Shown piece after piece: positions 53,401 to 63,079 of a DNA stretch of 64,000 nucleotides; within the stretch, counting starts at the first letter, position 1, and each line of letters begins with the position of its first letter. Both the position numbers and the translations under genes were made by a program. The notes beneath the pieces are model-generated. The model saw only the letters and a list, made by a program, of their open reading frames with translations. It was not told where the DNA came from and made no database searches. The stretch is from Helicobacter cappadocius (lineage in GTDB: Bacteria > Campylobacterota > Campylobacteria > Campylobacterales > Helicobacteraceae): contig NZ_JAUYZK010000006.1 in the NCBI RefSeq assembly GCF_030688855.1, positions 47,534 to 111,533 of the forward strand. The letters are read 5' to 3'.

Positions 53401-55331
53401 TTTTCAAAAGAAACATTAGAATTTCCATTATTGGTAACTAAATTACCTTTAAGAATAGATGTATTTTTAAAGTCTGCACTCAATGTGCCGCTATTACTAA
53501 GATCGCCATCAATATTTGAATTATCCGCACTGATAGTTGTACTTCCACTGATTGTGCTTATAGAGCCTGTTTGAGAACCATTTGAAAGACTTAAAGTTGT
53601 ATTTCCTCCAGTGTTAGAAATATTCTTTGTATTTGTTTTGTCAAAAACAGCATTCAGCGTACCTGCAAAAACGACATTGCCGATACTTTGATCGCTCATA
53701 GAGCTAAGAGTCAAAGAAGCTTTTGTGTCATTATTAGTAATATCACCAGTAGAAGAACTAGAGATAGCGAGTTTATTAACATTGGAAATATTTCCCACCT
53801 TTGATGAAGTGATAGTCATATCTGTATCAGATGAATTGTGATTGTTTATATCTCCAACATTATAGTATTTGATCTCACCAGTAAGTTTGCCGTTAAAATC
53901 AATACCACCAATCTGCAAACCACTACTAGAAAGATCTGTTGGGGGAGTAGTTAAGGTATCTTTAAATGTGATAGTAGAAGAAACATTTGAGTTTTCAATA
54001 TTTCCTGCTGAAGAACCATCTAAGCTCAAAGTAAGCATACCACTACCTGCAAAATCGCCCAATGAGGATTTATTTAAAGTCGTAATAGTTGTGCTTCCAC
54101 CGCTTAGATTAAAAGTCCCCGTTTGATAAGAAGTATCAAAATCCAGTTTCAATGTGCCATCAGCATTGTTTATATCTCCTCTTATAGCAGATGATGGTTT
54201 TATTGTTATCGCCGTAGTGCTAGAATTATTGAGTGCAACGCCACTATCATCACCTTCCCATATTGCACCTGCATCTAAAATAGCGCTTAAATCCCCTCCT
54301 TGATTAGTAATGCTCCCCTTCATTGCATACCCGTCTTTGCTTTGGTTTCCACTAAAGCTTATAAGCCTTTTACCTGTTTTGTCTTGAGTAATATTTCCAG
54401 TAAGAGAAGAGTTTGTGAATTTGAGTTCAGTGCTATGAGATGGGGTGGGATCTTTTCCATAAGGAATCATTTTTCCATCTTCTGACATTTTAACATCGCC
54501 TATCATCCTAGCATCATTAGAAAAACTGACATTCATATATCCAGCTATTGTAGAAATGTCTCCTTTGAGTGCATAATCAAATGTTTTAGAGTTTCCAGAA
54601 AAACTGATCGTTTGAGAAACTCTTTGAATTGAATTGGCGGAGGGAGTAGAATTTATACCATTACTGATGTTTCCATTCAAAGAAGAGTCTGTAAAAGTAA
54701 TTGTATTCATACCTTCGGAAGTTCCTGAGGCATTTGCTTGAATACTGCCTTGCATATTAGCGTCATCTTTAAATGTCCATATAGAAATACCATTATAATT
54801 TTTAATATTTCCAGAAAAGGCAATCCCAGAACCATCTTCATCAGAATGACCCACGAAATCCATTTTGGTTGGAACATCAACTGCAGGAGGTCCAGATTCA
54901 TTGTAGTAATCCCCATAAAGAGAGGCATTTGTAAAAGTACCTTGCTTGATGCCTGAACCACTAAAGCTACCTTGAAGTATCAAAATCTTGCTTTTAACAT
55001 TTAAAGTCTCTATAAAAGCTGTATCTCCATAAAACTTAAAGCTTAAAATTTTAGGTCCTGGCTTGAATTCCAGTTCTCCGTAATAGGATGTATGTTTTGG
55101 ATCGTCTCCTTTGGCTATTTTATCATAAGTTCCACCTATACATGAATCAGAACTCGTGCTACTACAAGTAGAACTGCCAAAAGACACTATCTCTGCTCTA
55201 AGATAAGTTGGGAATAGAAAAGAAGTTATCAAAACTAAAACACCCAATAAAAAAGAAAGATTTCTCATACTTTCTGGTGTAATTTTGATCGTAGAAGTAG
55301 GCATTTTGCCATTTAAATCACGATAATTCAT
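50409..55331 (-). CDS. Phase-variable autotransporter with C-terminal SPOR-like domain
   Basis: A 1640-residue type V secreted surface protein. An extended signal peptide (about 47 residues, hydrophobic core FLLGVLVLITSFLFP) leads to a passenger of about 1200 residues. The passenger is rich in Ser, Asn, Thr and Gly, with many short repeats such as SNIDGDLSNSGT and TSILKGNL, which fit a beta-helix. The barrel (about residues 1270-1530) ends in YLVSVGGRYAF. Unlike normal autotransporters it continues for about 110 residues: a Lys/Gln-rich linker and a SPOR-like domain (GYYWVVYALE ... FRYYLLGGFKTKEGALKN). This tail would lie in the periplasm and could bind septal peptidoglycan. A C10 tract at codons about 1149-1152 precedes the barrel, so slippage would remove the barrel and tail. 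It may be related to Hsr-type surface proteins of H. mustelae. Confidence 0.9.
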   Translation of the reverse strand: MNYRDLNGKMPTSTIKITPESMRNLSFLLGVLVLITSFLFPTYLRAEIVSFGSSTCSSTSSDSCIGGTYDKIAKGDDPKHTSYYGELEFKPGPKILSFKFYGDTAFIETLNVKSKILILQGSFSGSGIKQGTFTNASLYGDYYNESGPPAVDVPTKMDFVGHSDEDGSGIAFSGNIKNYNGISIWTFKDDANMQGSIQANASGTSEGMNTITFTDSSLNGNISNGINSTPSANSIQRVSQTISFSGNSKTFDYALKGDISTIAGYMNVSFSNDARMIGDVKMSEDGKMIPYGKDPTPSHSTELKFTNSSLTGNITQDKTGKRLISFSGNQSKDGYAMKGSITNQGGDLSAILDAGAIWEGDDSGVALNNSSTTAITIKPSSAIRGDINNADGTLKLDFDTSYQTGTFNLSGGSTTITTLNKSSLGDFAGSGMLTLSLDGSSAGNIENSNVSSTITFKDTLTTPPTDLSSSGLQIGGIDFNGKLTGEIKYYNVGDINNHNSSDTDMTITSSKVGNISNVNKLAISSSSTGDITNNDTKASLTLSSMSDQSIGNVVFAGTLNAVFDKTNTKNISNTGGNTTLSLSNGSQTGSISTISGSTTISADNSNIDGDLSNSGTLSADFKNTSILKGNLVTNNGNSNVSFENGTSMLGSLVGLAGSSNAIFSSDVSKISFASTDTFFPKSDSGSSVDVSTMSDDEKSALISSITPAMLTSYLNASGISNYGGMIDTQGGVNKVDFQDSLYLGGAINTTGGVANITLSFSNELITKLKSNPLTKAFLYEGSGPEFFVNTSSGTSNIALSGDIKGIAHFNYTGGNTNILFSDTIKKDTTTAVSATSKSIGDTTDFNDPASFDPTSSDTTKTQVKVNGHIFQDGLLIRLDAAKAESILAPYRDVFSSNMATFHIDKITDSTTYSAKISGVVVGEVDSLNSSGSTTPKNYEAVLDENAAFIGNLNISDRNISIEFSKGSKLILLGNSNITKLSSNDDNAPSSVDFDNIIGDTLNQKNAVVDLATQGIPSSTSNIRTSFSTLNIKEVDDLSHTVFRLAYNPNVDTSETTDKKADHIIIDKVSNSTDQELTNYLQVFQNSEHFLVGDLSKKNIIVLSVANDSSTGNPNIKFNESSSVQQGYDVIYTTFQSKQENSSSGDPVIAPPPAESTDLAVSSAKMLVGADATTSPTDESTDSPDKTPVILPWTNYYIKSADVHINKANQDMTQAAISTNYNIFLSNINDLNKRLGELRGNSNAQGAWGRIFNGMSTSNRGEEVTTYATNIQGGYDFSIPHSGARSYFGAALSYGYNVLNGTDFTGKAQSIELGAYYSFVSEEGFYTDTILKYAFIMNKLSLPKNQNIDNNLNSSTISLGEEFGYRWNFLLKDLETSRHSLYLEPQAEFVFGYVGNGSFDQINGRSYLNSKIDNILAFRGRVGGVVGYALKTASNQTDFRLGLSYVGDVAGGGNIYLKTNFSQAQQSVSSNQMAMLSFGVNSILSQKWRVYADIDTSFLGKYYNQTYLVSVGGRYAFGKQTLNKQSVKIKQAKQMQEPQKETSSNDVKLPSGYYWVVYALENNSKLTPNQEKFIRKYPYKVSYEYQTIKDASGKSKKILFRYYLLGGFKTKEGALKNQNIANKIAEILNKKNIKAILKEIK
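51877..51886 (-). repeat. Poly-G/C tract (10) in the autotransporter gene
   Basis: Ten G on the plus strand, ten C on the coding strand, encoding APPP just upstream of the barrel region. The frame is intact. The length is in the range where Helicobacter tracts vary. Confidence 0.88.
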
Positions 55332-55582
55332 TGTGTTGTCCTTAATTTTTCGCAGGTTTCAGGATTTAAAACAATCGACTTATTTTATAAGATATTTAAT
55401 TATATTTATATAAAATTAATATTAAAAACTTAAGTTTCATTTAAAATTTTCTAAACAGTTCCGACAAAAAACATATTCTTGCTAGTTTTAATAAAATTTG
55501 TCTAGATCGCAAATTTCTAATTAGGAGATTTTTAATAAAAATATAGGATAATACCGCCAAGAATATAATATTTCGAGGTGCT

Positions 55583-56743
55583 ATGGCTGATACAAGATTA
55601 TTTTTATATGCAACAATACTGATTAGTATTGGTGTGATTATGAGCTACTCACTTTCTGCATACACTGTTATCATCTATAATTATAGTGAGTTCCATTTTC
55701 TAGCTAGGCAATTGTTTTCTGCAATTATTGGAATATTATTGATGTGGATACTCTCTCAGGTTGATCCTAGCAAGGGGTTTATCAAAATAGGTTTTTTTCT
55801 ATTTTTGGCCACTTTGGGATTGATGATAATCATGCCATTTTTACCCGATAGTCTTGCTAGTAGTGCTGGGGGTGCCAAAAGATGGATACGATTACCCGGA
55901 TTTTCACTAGCTCCTTCGGAATTTTTTAAGCTTGGATTTATTTTTTTCTTATCATGGAGTTTTTCAAGAAAATTTGCTTTTGGTGAAAAACGTTCTATCA
56001 AGGAAGAATTCCTTATTGTTTTGCCATACTTGGGGGTATTTGTAGTTGTAGTATTTCTTATTGCAGTTATGCAAAATGACCTAGGACAAGTAGTCCTTCT
56101 AGCCATTACATTAGGGTTAATGTTGATTTTTGCTGGAGGAAGTTTGCAACTTTTTGGAATTCTATTCTTTGGGGTTATTGGATTAGGAACACTTACAATC
56201 ATCACTAGTTCTCATAGGATTTTAAGAGTTAAACTCTGGTGGGCAAATGCTCAAGACTCTATCCTTGCTATTTTGCCACATAAAATAGCTGATTTTATCC
56301 GTGTAGATAATCTTCCAGAGCCATATCAAATCCATCACGCTACAAATGCTATTTACAATGGAGGGTTTTTTGGTCAAGGTCTTGGGGAAGGACTTATCAA
56401 ATTAGGTTTTTTGAGCGAGGTGCATACAGATATGGTTCTAGCGGGTATTACAGAAGAACTTGGTTTTATAGGATTATTGGTTTGTCTAGGATTATTTTGT
56501 GCGATTATCTATCGAATATTTAAGATTGCAAATAGAATAAAAGACCAATCCTACTCATTATTTTGTATCGGGGTGGCACTCTTAATAGGATTCTCACTTA
56601 TTATAAACTCATTTGGAGTAAGTGGTATAACTCCAATTAAGGGGATTGCCGTTCCTTTTCTAAGCTATGGAGGCAGTTCGCTGATTGCTAACTGCATCGC
56701 TATAGGGTTAGTACTCTCTCTGTCTAGGCAATCAAGAATTTGA
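55583..56743 (+). CDS. ftsW: Lipid II polymerase FtsW (SEDS family)
   Basis: Integral membrane peptidoglycan glycosyltransferase of the divisome, partner of FtsI. 386 residues with about ten helices. SEDS signatures are present: GAKRWIRLPGFSLAPSEFFKLG (about residues 97-118), QNDLGQVVLLAITLGLML (about 155) and the C-terminal GISGITPIKGIAVPFLSYGGSS-type stretch (here GVSGITPIKG). It starts with ATG and GAGGTG at five bases. Tail-to-tail it directly abuts tpx without any spacer. Upstream (55332-55582) is an AT-rich divergent promoter region shared with the autotransporter. Confidence 0.95.
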   Translation: MADTRLFLYATILISIGVIMSYSLSAYTVIIYNYSEFHFLARQLFSAIIGILLMWILSQVDPSKGFIKIGFFLFLATLGLMIIMPFLPDSLASSAGGAKRWIRLPGFSLAPSEFFKLGFIFFLSWSFSRKFAFGEKRSIKEEFLIVLPYLGVFVVVVFLIAVMQNDLGQVVLLAITLGLMLIFAGGSLQLFGILFFGVIGLGTLTIITSSHRILRVKLWWANAQDSILAILPHKIADFIRVDNLPEPYQIHHATNAIYNGGFFGQGLGEGLIKLGFLSEVHTDMVLAGITEELGFIGLLVCLGLFCAIIYRIFKIANRIKDQSYSLFCIGVALLIGFSLIINSFGVSGITPIKGIAVPFLSYGGSSLIANCIAIGLVLSLSRQSRI

Positions 56744-57241
56744 TTATTTGATTGCTTCTAGGGGCTTATTATAATCAGGCTCTTGAGTGATTTCCTCGCA
56801 AACTTCTTTATACACTAATTTTCCATTTGGATCAACAACAAATACTGCACGAGTCAAAACACCTTCTAAAGGACTTCCTGCAAGTAAAACGCCATAATTT
56901 TGACCAAATGTTTTACTCCTGAAATCACTTGCAACTACTAGATTTTCAATCCCTTCAGTTGAGCAAAATCTTCCTTGTGCAAACGGAAGGTCCATAGAAA
57001 CAACCATTACCACAGCATTACTAATAGAAGCAGCTTTCTCATTGAATTTTCTAGTCTGTGTTGCACAAACACCAGTATCTAAAGAAGGCACGACATTAAT
57101 AATCTGATATTTGCCACTAGCCCCGCCGACTTTGACCTCACCAAGATCTTTTCCCACAAGTGTTACAAGAGGAGCATTTTCTCCGACATTAATTTGTTTT
57201 CCACTTAGAGTTACTGGAGTTCCTTTGAATTTTACTGACAT
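56744..57241 (-). CDS. tpx: Thiol peroxidase Tpx (2-Cys peroxiredoxin)
   Basis: Reduces hydrogen peroxide and lipid hydroperoxides with thioredoxin. Peroxidatic cysteine in SLDTGVCATQTRKFN (about residue 60) and resolving cysteine in GRFCSTEGIENLVV (about 94). 165 residues, normal. ATG with AAGGAA upstream. It is convergent with ftsW (zero spacer) and divergent from phoH. H. pylori HP0390 is the counterpart. Confidence 0.96.
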   Translation of the reverse strand: MSVKFKGTPVTLSGKQINVGENAPLVTLVGKDLGEVKVGGASGKYQIINVVPSLDTGVCATQTRKFNEKAASISNAVVMVVSMDLPFAQGRFCSTEGIENLVVASDFRSKTFGQNYGVLLAGSPLEGVLTRAVFVVDPNGKLVYKEVCEEITQEPDYNKPLEAIK

Positions 57242-57364
57242 GACTTTTCCTTAATATTATGTTTGGGGGAACATTGTAGTAGATTTATTTAAATACTTGT
57301 TTATGAAAGGTTTTAAATAAAAGTTGTTAGAATTTAAAATCTAAAATCCAAAGGTATTTGTTTG

Positions 57365-58762
57365 ATGAAAAAATCTTATTTGCTAGATACTTCTATCATC
57401 CTTGATGATGTCGAAAATATTCTCCACCTCTATCAAGACGGTCATAACCATCTTTTTATCAATGATGTTGTTATTGATGAGCTTGACAAGAAAAAAGAAC
57501 TTCAAAATGAAACGGGTTATTTTGCTCGAGAATTTTTTCGATCTATTAATAGTGATAATTCAATCAAGCCTCATCATAGGGTGCGAAATATGGAGGGAGA
57601 TTTTTTCAAAGAAATCAATTTTTCAAAAAACTCACAAACCATTCCTATAACACTCATCTACAGACAAAAGTACAAAACTCCGCAAAATGAATATTCCTTC
57701 AACGATACAAGAATAGCAGAAATTGCGAGTGATTACGGATTTATTCTCTTAAGCAATGATATTTCACTCAAAATCAGATCACTTGCACGAGGAATATCCA
57801 CGCAATCACTCTTTCGCGACAGGGTAGAAAATCCTAGCGATATTAACTTTTGGAATTATTTTGATATACATAAAGACGATGATTTTACCTCGCTAAAAGA
57901 AAATGAAGCTTTTGGAAAACTAAAAAACTGGAGCTTGATTGAAATCAATGAACAAGATAATACTGAAAGTTCGCTTTATCTTACAGGGAAAAAACATTTT
58001 GGAATCAAGCTAGATGGGGAGTTTGAAGAATTTATGCTAGATGATATTTTAGAAGAATCAAACCCTTATATCAAACCCATAAATCTAGAACAAAAAATGC
58101 TCTATGCGATGCTTATTCATCCAAAAAATCAGGTCAGTATAGCTACAGGCTCTACTGGCAGTGGAAAAACACTCATTGCTCTTCAAGCCGGGATTCACCT
58201 AGTAAAAAAAGGGGTTGTAGATGGCATTATCTATATGCGCAACACAGTCACAGCAACTGATAAAGAATCCGAACTTGGATTTAGAAAAGGTGATGAATCC
58301 CAAAAACTTAGCTATTTTATGTATCCTCTTTATAGTGCGATTAATTTCACTATAGATAGATTGCAAGAACAATCGATTGCAAAAAGAATTGAATATCGTG
58401 GCGATGTCAATACAATTGAAAAAAAAGATGCTACAGAATATTTTTTGCAAAAGCATAACATAGAAGTGATTGATATTGCCCATGCTAGGGGAATTACCAT
58501 AGGTAGAAAATTTGTAATATTTGATGAAGTTCAAAATGCGTCTAATGCCACAATAAAACTAATTGGAACGCGCATTGGAGAAGGAAGCAGAATTTTATTT
58601 TTAGGAGATTGGGCACAAATAGATCATCCCTACTTAAGTAAATTTCGAAATGGGGCTGTGAGCTTACTGCAAAAAGCACTCAAAGATGATATTATAGCTG
58701 GAATCCAGCTCACACAAACCATTCGGAGTGATGTTGCGGCATATTTTGGAGAAAGCTTCTAA
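57365..58762 (+). CDS. PIN-PhoH fusion ATPase (PhoH2/YlaK type)
   Basis: An N-terminal PIN domain (KKSYLLDTSIILDDVENIL with acidic residues DTS, DE at about 37 and NDTRIAEIA, NDISL) is joined to a C-terminal PhoH ATPase domain. Walker A is ATGSTGSGKTLIALQAG (about residue 262), and Walker B is FVIFDEVQNAS. PhoH2 proteins are ATP-dependent RNA helicases/RNases in mycobacteria. Here they are probably RNA-processing enzymes. 465 residues. TTG at 57362 (AAGG at seven bases) or ATG at 57365 may be the start; ATG was chosen. It converges with glyS, with a gap of four bases. Confidence 0.9.
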   Translation: MKKSYLLDTSIILDDVENILHLYQDGHNHLFINDVVIDELDKKKELQNETGYFAREFFRSINSDNSIKPHHRVRNMEGDFFKEINFSKNSQTIPITLIYRQKYKTPQNEYSFNDTRIAEIASDYGFILLSNDISLKIRSLARGISTQSLFRDRVENPSDINFWNYFDIHKDDDFTSLKENEAFGKLKNWSLIEINEQDNTESSLYLTGKKHFGIKLDGEFEEFMLDDILEESNPYIKPINLEQKMLYAMLIHPKNQVSIATGSTGSGKTLIALQAGIHLVKKGVVDGIIYMRNTVTATDKESELGFRKGDESQKLSYFMYPLYSAINFTIDRLQEQSIAKRIEYRGDVNTIEKKDATEYFLQKHNIEVIDIAHARGITIGRKFVIFDEVQNASNATIKLIGTRIGEGSRILFLGDWAQIDHPYLSKFRNGAVSLLQKALKDDIIAGIQLTQTIRSDVAAYFGESF

Positions 58763-58766
58763 TAAC

Positions 58767-60812
58767 TTAAAAAGCTATTTCCTTAATATCACCCACCTCT
58801 AAGAATTTTTGGTAAATGCTAAAAATAAGATTCTTTCGATTTTCTCTATTTTTTTCATCAGGATCATTTACCATCACATTATCAAAGAAGTCATCTAAAG
58901 GTTTTTTCATCGAAAACAAAGCCTGAATTTTTTCGTCAATACCATCAAATTTTTGGCTTAGAATTGCCTGATAAGATTTGTAAAGTTTGATTTCTTCTGG
59001 GAGTTTAAACAACTCCTCATTTATATCTCCTATATTTTTTATATCTTTTGTAATGTTAGCAACACGTTTAAATGTGCTTACAAAAGCTTCTTTGTCAGAT
59101 TTTTCAAAAAAACTATCCAATGCTTTGGCTTTATCTACAATCACGCAAACATCTCGATCAAAACCACAAAGAACACTTCTCAAAATAGAAGGATTTACAG
59201 CCACAATACTTTCTAAACGTTCAATAAAAAATTCTTGAACGATTTTAATATCAAAAGGTTTATACCCAACTATTTCAAAAAGATTTTTCAGATCTATATC
59301 TAGATTAAAATGAAGTTTTTTATCAAGTACAATTTTTATCACCCCACTACTAGCCCTTCTAAGTGCAAAGGGATCTTTAGAGCCTGTAGGTAGTTTGCCA
59401 ATGCTAAAAAGAGCGAAAATGCTATCAAGCTTATTTGCCAATGCAACAATGGCAGAAAATATATTCGAAGGAAGATTAGCATCCTCTCCATCTGGAAGAT
59501 ATTGCTCCTTGATAGCTACACAAACATCACTATCTTTACCCTCAGATTTTGCATAATAATAACCCATCAAACCTTGTAATTCCGGAAATTCATAAACCAT
59601 TTCAGTCAGTAAATCTGCTTTTGCTAAGCAAATAGCCTCTTGGATAAGTTCTTTTGTCTTAGGATTTGGGAAAAAATTTTTATATTTATCAAACAAATAA
59701 AAAGCTATTTTCCTCTCTCTTTGCACTTTATCTGCCATACTTCCAAGTCCCTGCACAAAAGCAATTTCCTCAAGCTTAGTAGAATCCAAGCCATTTTTAA
59801 GGTCGTTGTGATAAAAAAACATAGCATCAGATAGACGTGCTTTGAGAACTTTTTGATTACCTAAAATGATTTGGTCGCTTCTGCTTGAAGTAGCATTGCT
59901 CACTGCAATAAAACTATTATGAAGGGTGTTTTTCGCAAAAGTAGCAAAATACCGTTGATTTTCTTTCATTGAAGTAATGATGACTTCTTTAGGGAGCTCT
60001 AAAAATCTTTCTTCAAATTCTCCATAAAGTGCTTTTGGATACTCTGTAATGGAAATAATTTCATTTAAAAGATCCTCGTCGATTTCAACTTGAATATTTT
60101 GTTCCTTTTCAATTTGTGAGATTTCTTGAAGAATTTTTTCTCTTCTTTCTTTTTGAGAGAGAATCACATAACCCTTTTTAAGCACTTCAAGATATTGGCA
60201 AACAGAACTAATTTCTATCCAATCAAAGCTCACATCCGTATGAATTTTCGTAGCAAGTTTTCCATTTATGCCATATGCCTTTATAGGAATATGCTCATCT
60301 CCCAAAAGAATACAAATATTTCTAATAGGACGAATAAAGCTTTCACTCAAACTTCCCCATCGCATTGATTTCCCAAAATTCAGGCTCTCTATGAATTCTT
60401 GGATAATTTTAGCAAGAATCTCTTTTGAAGGAATCGCTTGAGTTTGTTTTGAGCAATACAAAATATCCTTGTTATCTTTAGATGTTATCTGGACTTCTTC
60501 TGCAGAGATTTGGCATTTTTTGCAAAACCCCTCCCCTGCCTTACTCAAACCCTTTGTCTTATCTCCATCTATATAAGCTATAGATATTGGAGGACCAAAA
60601 AACTCTTCTTTTTTGCTTGAGGTCATTGTTGGGAATGAATCATCTATGATAACAATTCTCCTAGGAGTATAAAATATAGATGGATTGGTTTTTAGATCGT
60701 ATTTTTGGACAACCATACCCCACTTGATGGCAATATTAGGAAGTTCTTTTAAAAAAGGAATCGCGGGAAGTTCTTCCACAAGAATTTCAACTAATAAATC
60801 TTTTGTATTCAA
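58767..60812 (-). CDS. glyS: Glycyl-tRNA synthetase beta subunit
   Basis: Beta subunit of the heterotetrameric glycyl-tRNA synthetase, active with GlyQ (not in the window). Typical parts: DLLVEILVEELPAIPF at the N-terminus, GLMGYYYAKSEG and PTGSKDPFALRRASSGVIKIV (about residue 500), and a C-terminal DALR-like domain with FFDNVMVNDPD. Frame is open to an ATG at 60842, but the ribosome site AAGGA lies six bases before TTG 60812, giving MNTKDLLVEILVEELP; this is the preferred start (681 residues). The extra 30 bases would otherwise crowd the divergent gene at 60869. Confidence 0.95.
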   Translation of the reverse strand: MNTKDLLVEILVEELPAIPFLKELPNIAIKWGMVVQKYDLKTNPSIFYTPRRIVIIDDSFPTMTSSKKEEFFGPPISIAYIDGDKTKGLSKAGEGFCKKCQISAEEVQITSKDNKDILYCSKQTQAIPSKEILAKIIQEFIESLNFGKSMRWGSLSESFIRPIRNICILLGDEHIPIKAYGINGKLATKIHTDVSFDWIEISSVCQYLEVLKKGYVILSQKERREKILQEISQIEKEQNIQVEIDEDLLNEIISITEYPKALYGEFEERFLELPKEVIITSMKENQRYFATFAKNTLHNSFIAVSNATSSRSDQIILGNQKVLKARLSDAMFFYHNDLKNGLDSTKLEEIAFVQGLGSMADKVQRERKIAFYLFDKYKNFFPNPKTKELIQEAICLAKADLLTEMVYEFPELQGLMGYYYAKSEGKDSDVCVAIKEQYLPDGEDANLPSNIFSAIVALANKLDSIFALFSIGKLPTGSKDPFALRRASSGVIKIVLDKKLHFNLDIDLKNLFEIVGYKPFDIKIVQEFFIERLESIVAVNPSILRSVLCGFDRDVCVIVDKAKALDSFFEKSDKEAFVSTFKRVANITKDIKNIGDINEELFKLPEEIKLYKSYQAILSQKFDGIDEKIQALFSMKKPLDDFFDNVMVNDPDEKNRENRKNLIFSIYQKFLEVGDIKEIAF

Positions 60813-60868
60813 ATTTATTCCTTTATTTGTATAATGCTTCATAGAATTTTAGCAAATAAAGGTCGTTA

Positions 60869-61573
60869 TTGATTAGAATATTTTTTGTATTTTTTACACT
60901 ATATACATTTATAGCATCTGGAGCTATTCCTTTAGATAAAATCCAGGCTAAATGCGGGGATCCAAAAGATTTCAACGCTAGGCAAAAAAAAGTTATTTTG
61001 TATGCTTACAACTATGGAAGCACAAATGGCTTGGGATATACAATGGCAGCAATTGCTTGGCAGGAATCCTGTGCGGGGGAGTATATGGTAAATTTTTCCG
61101 ATCCAAGTGCAGGAATTTACCATGCTCATATTCCTGGAGTTATCAAAAAATATACAAAATACAAAGATACAAGTTTTGTAAGAAATCTAGTTGGAGAACT
61201 TTTGATGCGTGATAATGAATTTGCCTCAAGAGTAGCTTTAGACAATCTATTATTTTGGCAAAAAAACCGCAAAGGTAACTACAAAAATATTATAAAATCT
61301 TATAATAAAGGCTTTAGCTGGGAAAAAAGTAAGAGTAAAAACAAATCTGCAGAAGCATACTATCAAGATATTCGGATGAAGGTTTTAAAACTAAGAAGTT
61401 ATATCCCAAAATACAGCAAAGCACTGAATAATTCGCTAAAAATTGAACTTGAAGATAAAAACCAAAATATAAAAAATACGCTCAAAGATCTTCAAGATTC
61501 TAAAAAACAGCAAAAAATTCCTGTTTCAAAACCAACCAAAAAAGATAAAGTCTTTATAATGCCAGAGCCTTGA
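60869..61573 (+). CDS. Putative lytic transglycosylase-like exported protein
   Basis: A 234-residue protein with a signal peptide (MIRIFFVFFTLYTFIASG). It then has a lysozyme-like region where AAIAWQESCAGEY (about residues 60-72) may carry the catalytic Glu of the SLT family. FSDPSAGIYHAHI and NIIKSYNKGFSW correspond to downstream active-site loops. The C-terminal 55 residues are basic and coiled-coil-like. The start is TTG with AAAGG six bases upstream. The gene lies between glyS and gpmI, as HP0973 does in H. pylori. Peptidoglycan cleavage is inferred from the motif only; ESC in place of ESS/ESN is somewhat unusual. It is followed by gpmI after 27 bases. Confidence 0.65.
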   Translation: MIRIFFVFFTLYTFIASGAIPLDKIQAKCGDPKDFNARQKKVILYAYNYGSTNGLGYTMAAIAWQESCAGEYMVNFSDPSAGIYHAHIPGVIKKYTKYKDTSFVRNLVGELLMRDNEFASRVALDNLLFWQKNRKGNYKNIIKSYNKGFSWEKSKSKNKSAEAYYQDIRMKVLKLRSYIPKYSKALNNSLKIELEDKNQNIKNTLKDLQDSKKQQKIPVSKPTKKDKVFIMPEP

Positions 61574-61600
61574 AAAATTAAATCAAATTAGGAAAAGTAA

Positions 61601-63079
61601 ATGGGACAAAAAACAATTTTGATTATTACTGATGGTGTGGGTTATAGCCCAAAAACCAAGTACAATGCCTTTTATCAAGCAAAGAAGCCCACTTATGATT
61701 GGATGTTTGAACATCTTCCACATTCGTTAATAAAAACCTATGGAATGAATGTGGGGCTTCCAGAAGGTCAGATGGGAAATTCTGAAGTTGGACATATGTG
61801 TATTGGAGCAGGGAGAATTTTATATCAGGATTTGGTAAAAATATCTCTTGCGTTCAAAAATAATGAAATTACAGAAAATTTAGCTTTCAAATCACTCTGT
61901 AAAAATTCACAAACTATTCACTTATGTGGATTATGTAGTGATGGTGGGGTGCATTCTCATCTTGATCATCTTTTGGATATGGCCACAATGCTTGAAAAAA
62001 TGGGCAAAAAAGTTTGGCTTCATTTAATCAGCGATGGAAGAGATGTGTTGCCAAAAAGTGCAAAAAAATACCTCGAAAAAACCTTTCTTATCTGTTCTGA
62101 AAATATCAAAATTGCGACCCTATCAGGGAGATTTTATGCGATGGATAGAGATAAAAGATGGGATAGAATCAAACTAGCCTATGAAAGCATTGTGGAAGGA
62201 AAAAATCAAACCTCTCTTTCGCCTATAGAATATGTAGATAAAATGTATGCTGAAAATATCACTGATGAATTTATTTTACCCATCTGTTTTAGCGAATATA
62301 GCGGAATAGAAGATGAAGATGGGTTTGTATTCATAAACTTTAGAAGCGACAGAGCTAGAGAGATTGTTGAAGCTATCGGGGATGTAAATTTTAAAGAATT
62401 TATACGAGAGAAAAATCCAAAAATATATCTTACCACAATGACACCCTATGACAAGAAATTCTCCTACCCTGTTTTATTTCCTAAAGATAAAATCTCTAAC
62501 ACCTTAGCTGAAGTGATTTCAAATGCAAATCTAACGCAAGGACATACAGCAGAAACCGAAAAATATGCCCATATCACATTTTTTCTCAATGGGGGTATAG
62601 AAGAGCCATTTGTTAATGAAACTCGAGTGCTCATACCTAGTCCAAAAGTTAATACTTATGATCTTTGTCCTGAAATGAGTGCAAAAGAAGTCTCTAAAGC
62701 AGTAAGGGATTTTATGGAATTAGGTACAGATTTTATTGTGGTAAATTTTGCCAATGGAGATATGGTCGGGCATACTGGGAATATGAACGCAGCTATCAAA
62801 GCAGTCGAAACAATCGATAAAGAAATCGGAAATATTTTAGAAATGGCAAAAAAACTAGATTATGCCATCGTTATCACAAGCGATCATGGGAACTGCGAGG
62901 AAATGAAAGATGATGAAGGAAATATGCTAACCAATCATACGATCGGAGATGTATATTGTTTTGTAATGGGTGAAGGCGTGAGCAATATTAAAAATGGAGG
63001 ACTTGATAATATCGCACCCACAGTTTTAAAACTAATGGGATTATCAAAGCCTGATGAAATGAGCGAAGCACTTTTTTGA
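61601..63079 (+). CDS. gpmI: 2,3-bisphosphoglycerate-independent phosphoglycerate mutase
   Basis: Interconverts 3- and 2-phosphoglycerate in glycolysis/gluconeogenesis. Alkaline-phosphatase fold with two metal sites: [11 protein letters not shown] at the N-terminus, catalytic serine in [17 protein letters not shown] (about residue 65), [37 protein letters not shown] and the C-terminal [12 protein letters not shown] and [10 protein letters not shown]. 492 residues, as expected. ATG with AGGAAAAG upstream. The last bases of the gene and the following 105 bases are repeated at the left end of the window. Confidence 0.96.
   Translation: MGQKTILIITDGVGYSPKTKYNAFYQAKKPTYDWMFEHLPHSLIKTYGMNVGLPEGQMGNSEVGHMCIGAGRILYQDLVKISLAFKNNEITENLAFKSLCKNSQTIHLCGLCSDGGVHSHLDHLLDMATMLEKMGKKVWLHLISDGRDVLPKSAKKYLEKTFLICSENIKIATLSGRFYAMDRDKRWDRIKLAYESIVEGKNQTSLSPIEYVDKMYAENITDEFILPICFSEYSGIEDEDGFVFINFRSDRAREIVEAIGDVNFKEFIREKNPKIYLTTMTPYDKKFSYPVLFPKDKISNTLAEVISNANLTQGHTAETEKYAHITFFLNGGIEEPFVNETRVLIPSPKVNTYDLCPEMSAKEVSKAVRDFMELGTDFIVVNFANGDMVGHTGNMNAAIKAVETIDKEIGNILEMAKKLDYAIVITSDHGNCEEMKDDEGNMLTNHTIGDVYCFVMGEGVSNIKNGGLDNIAPTVLKLMGLSKPDEMSEALF

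Noticed and set aside
52687..54126. Open frames on the plus strand across the autotransporter passenger (for example 52687-53574)
   Set aside because: They are antisense shadows of a repetitive Ser/Thr/Asn-rich coding region, without ribosome sites or recognisable domains.
54000..55200. CRISPR-like or tandem DNA repeat array in the autotransporter passenger
   Set aside because: The similarity is at protein level (SNSG/GNIS-type motifs with variable spacing); there are no identical spaced DNA repeats.
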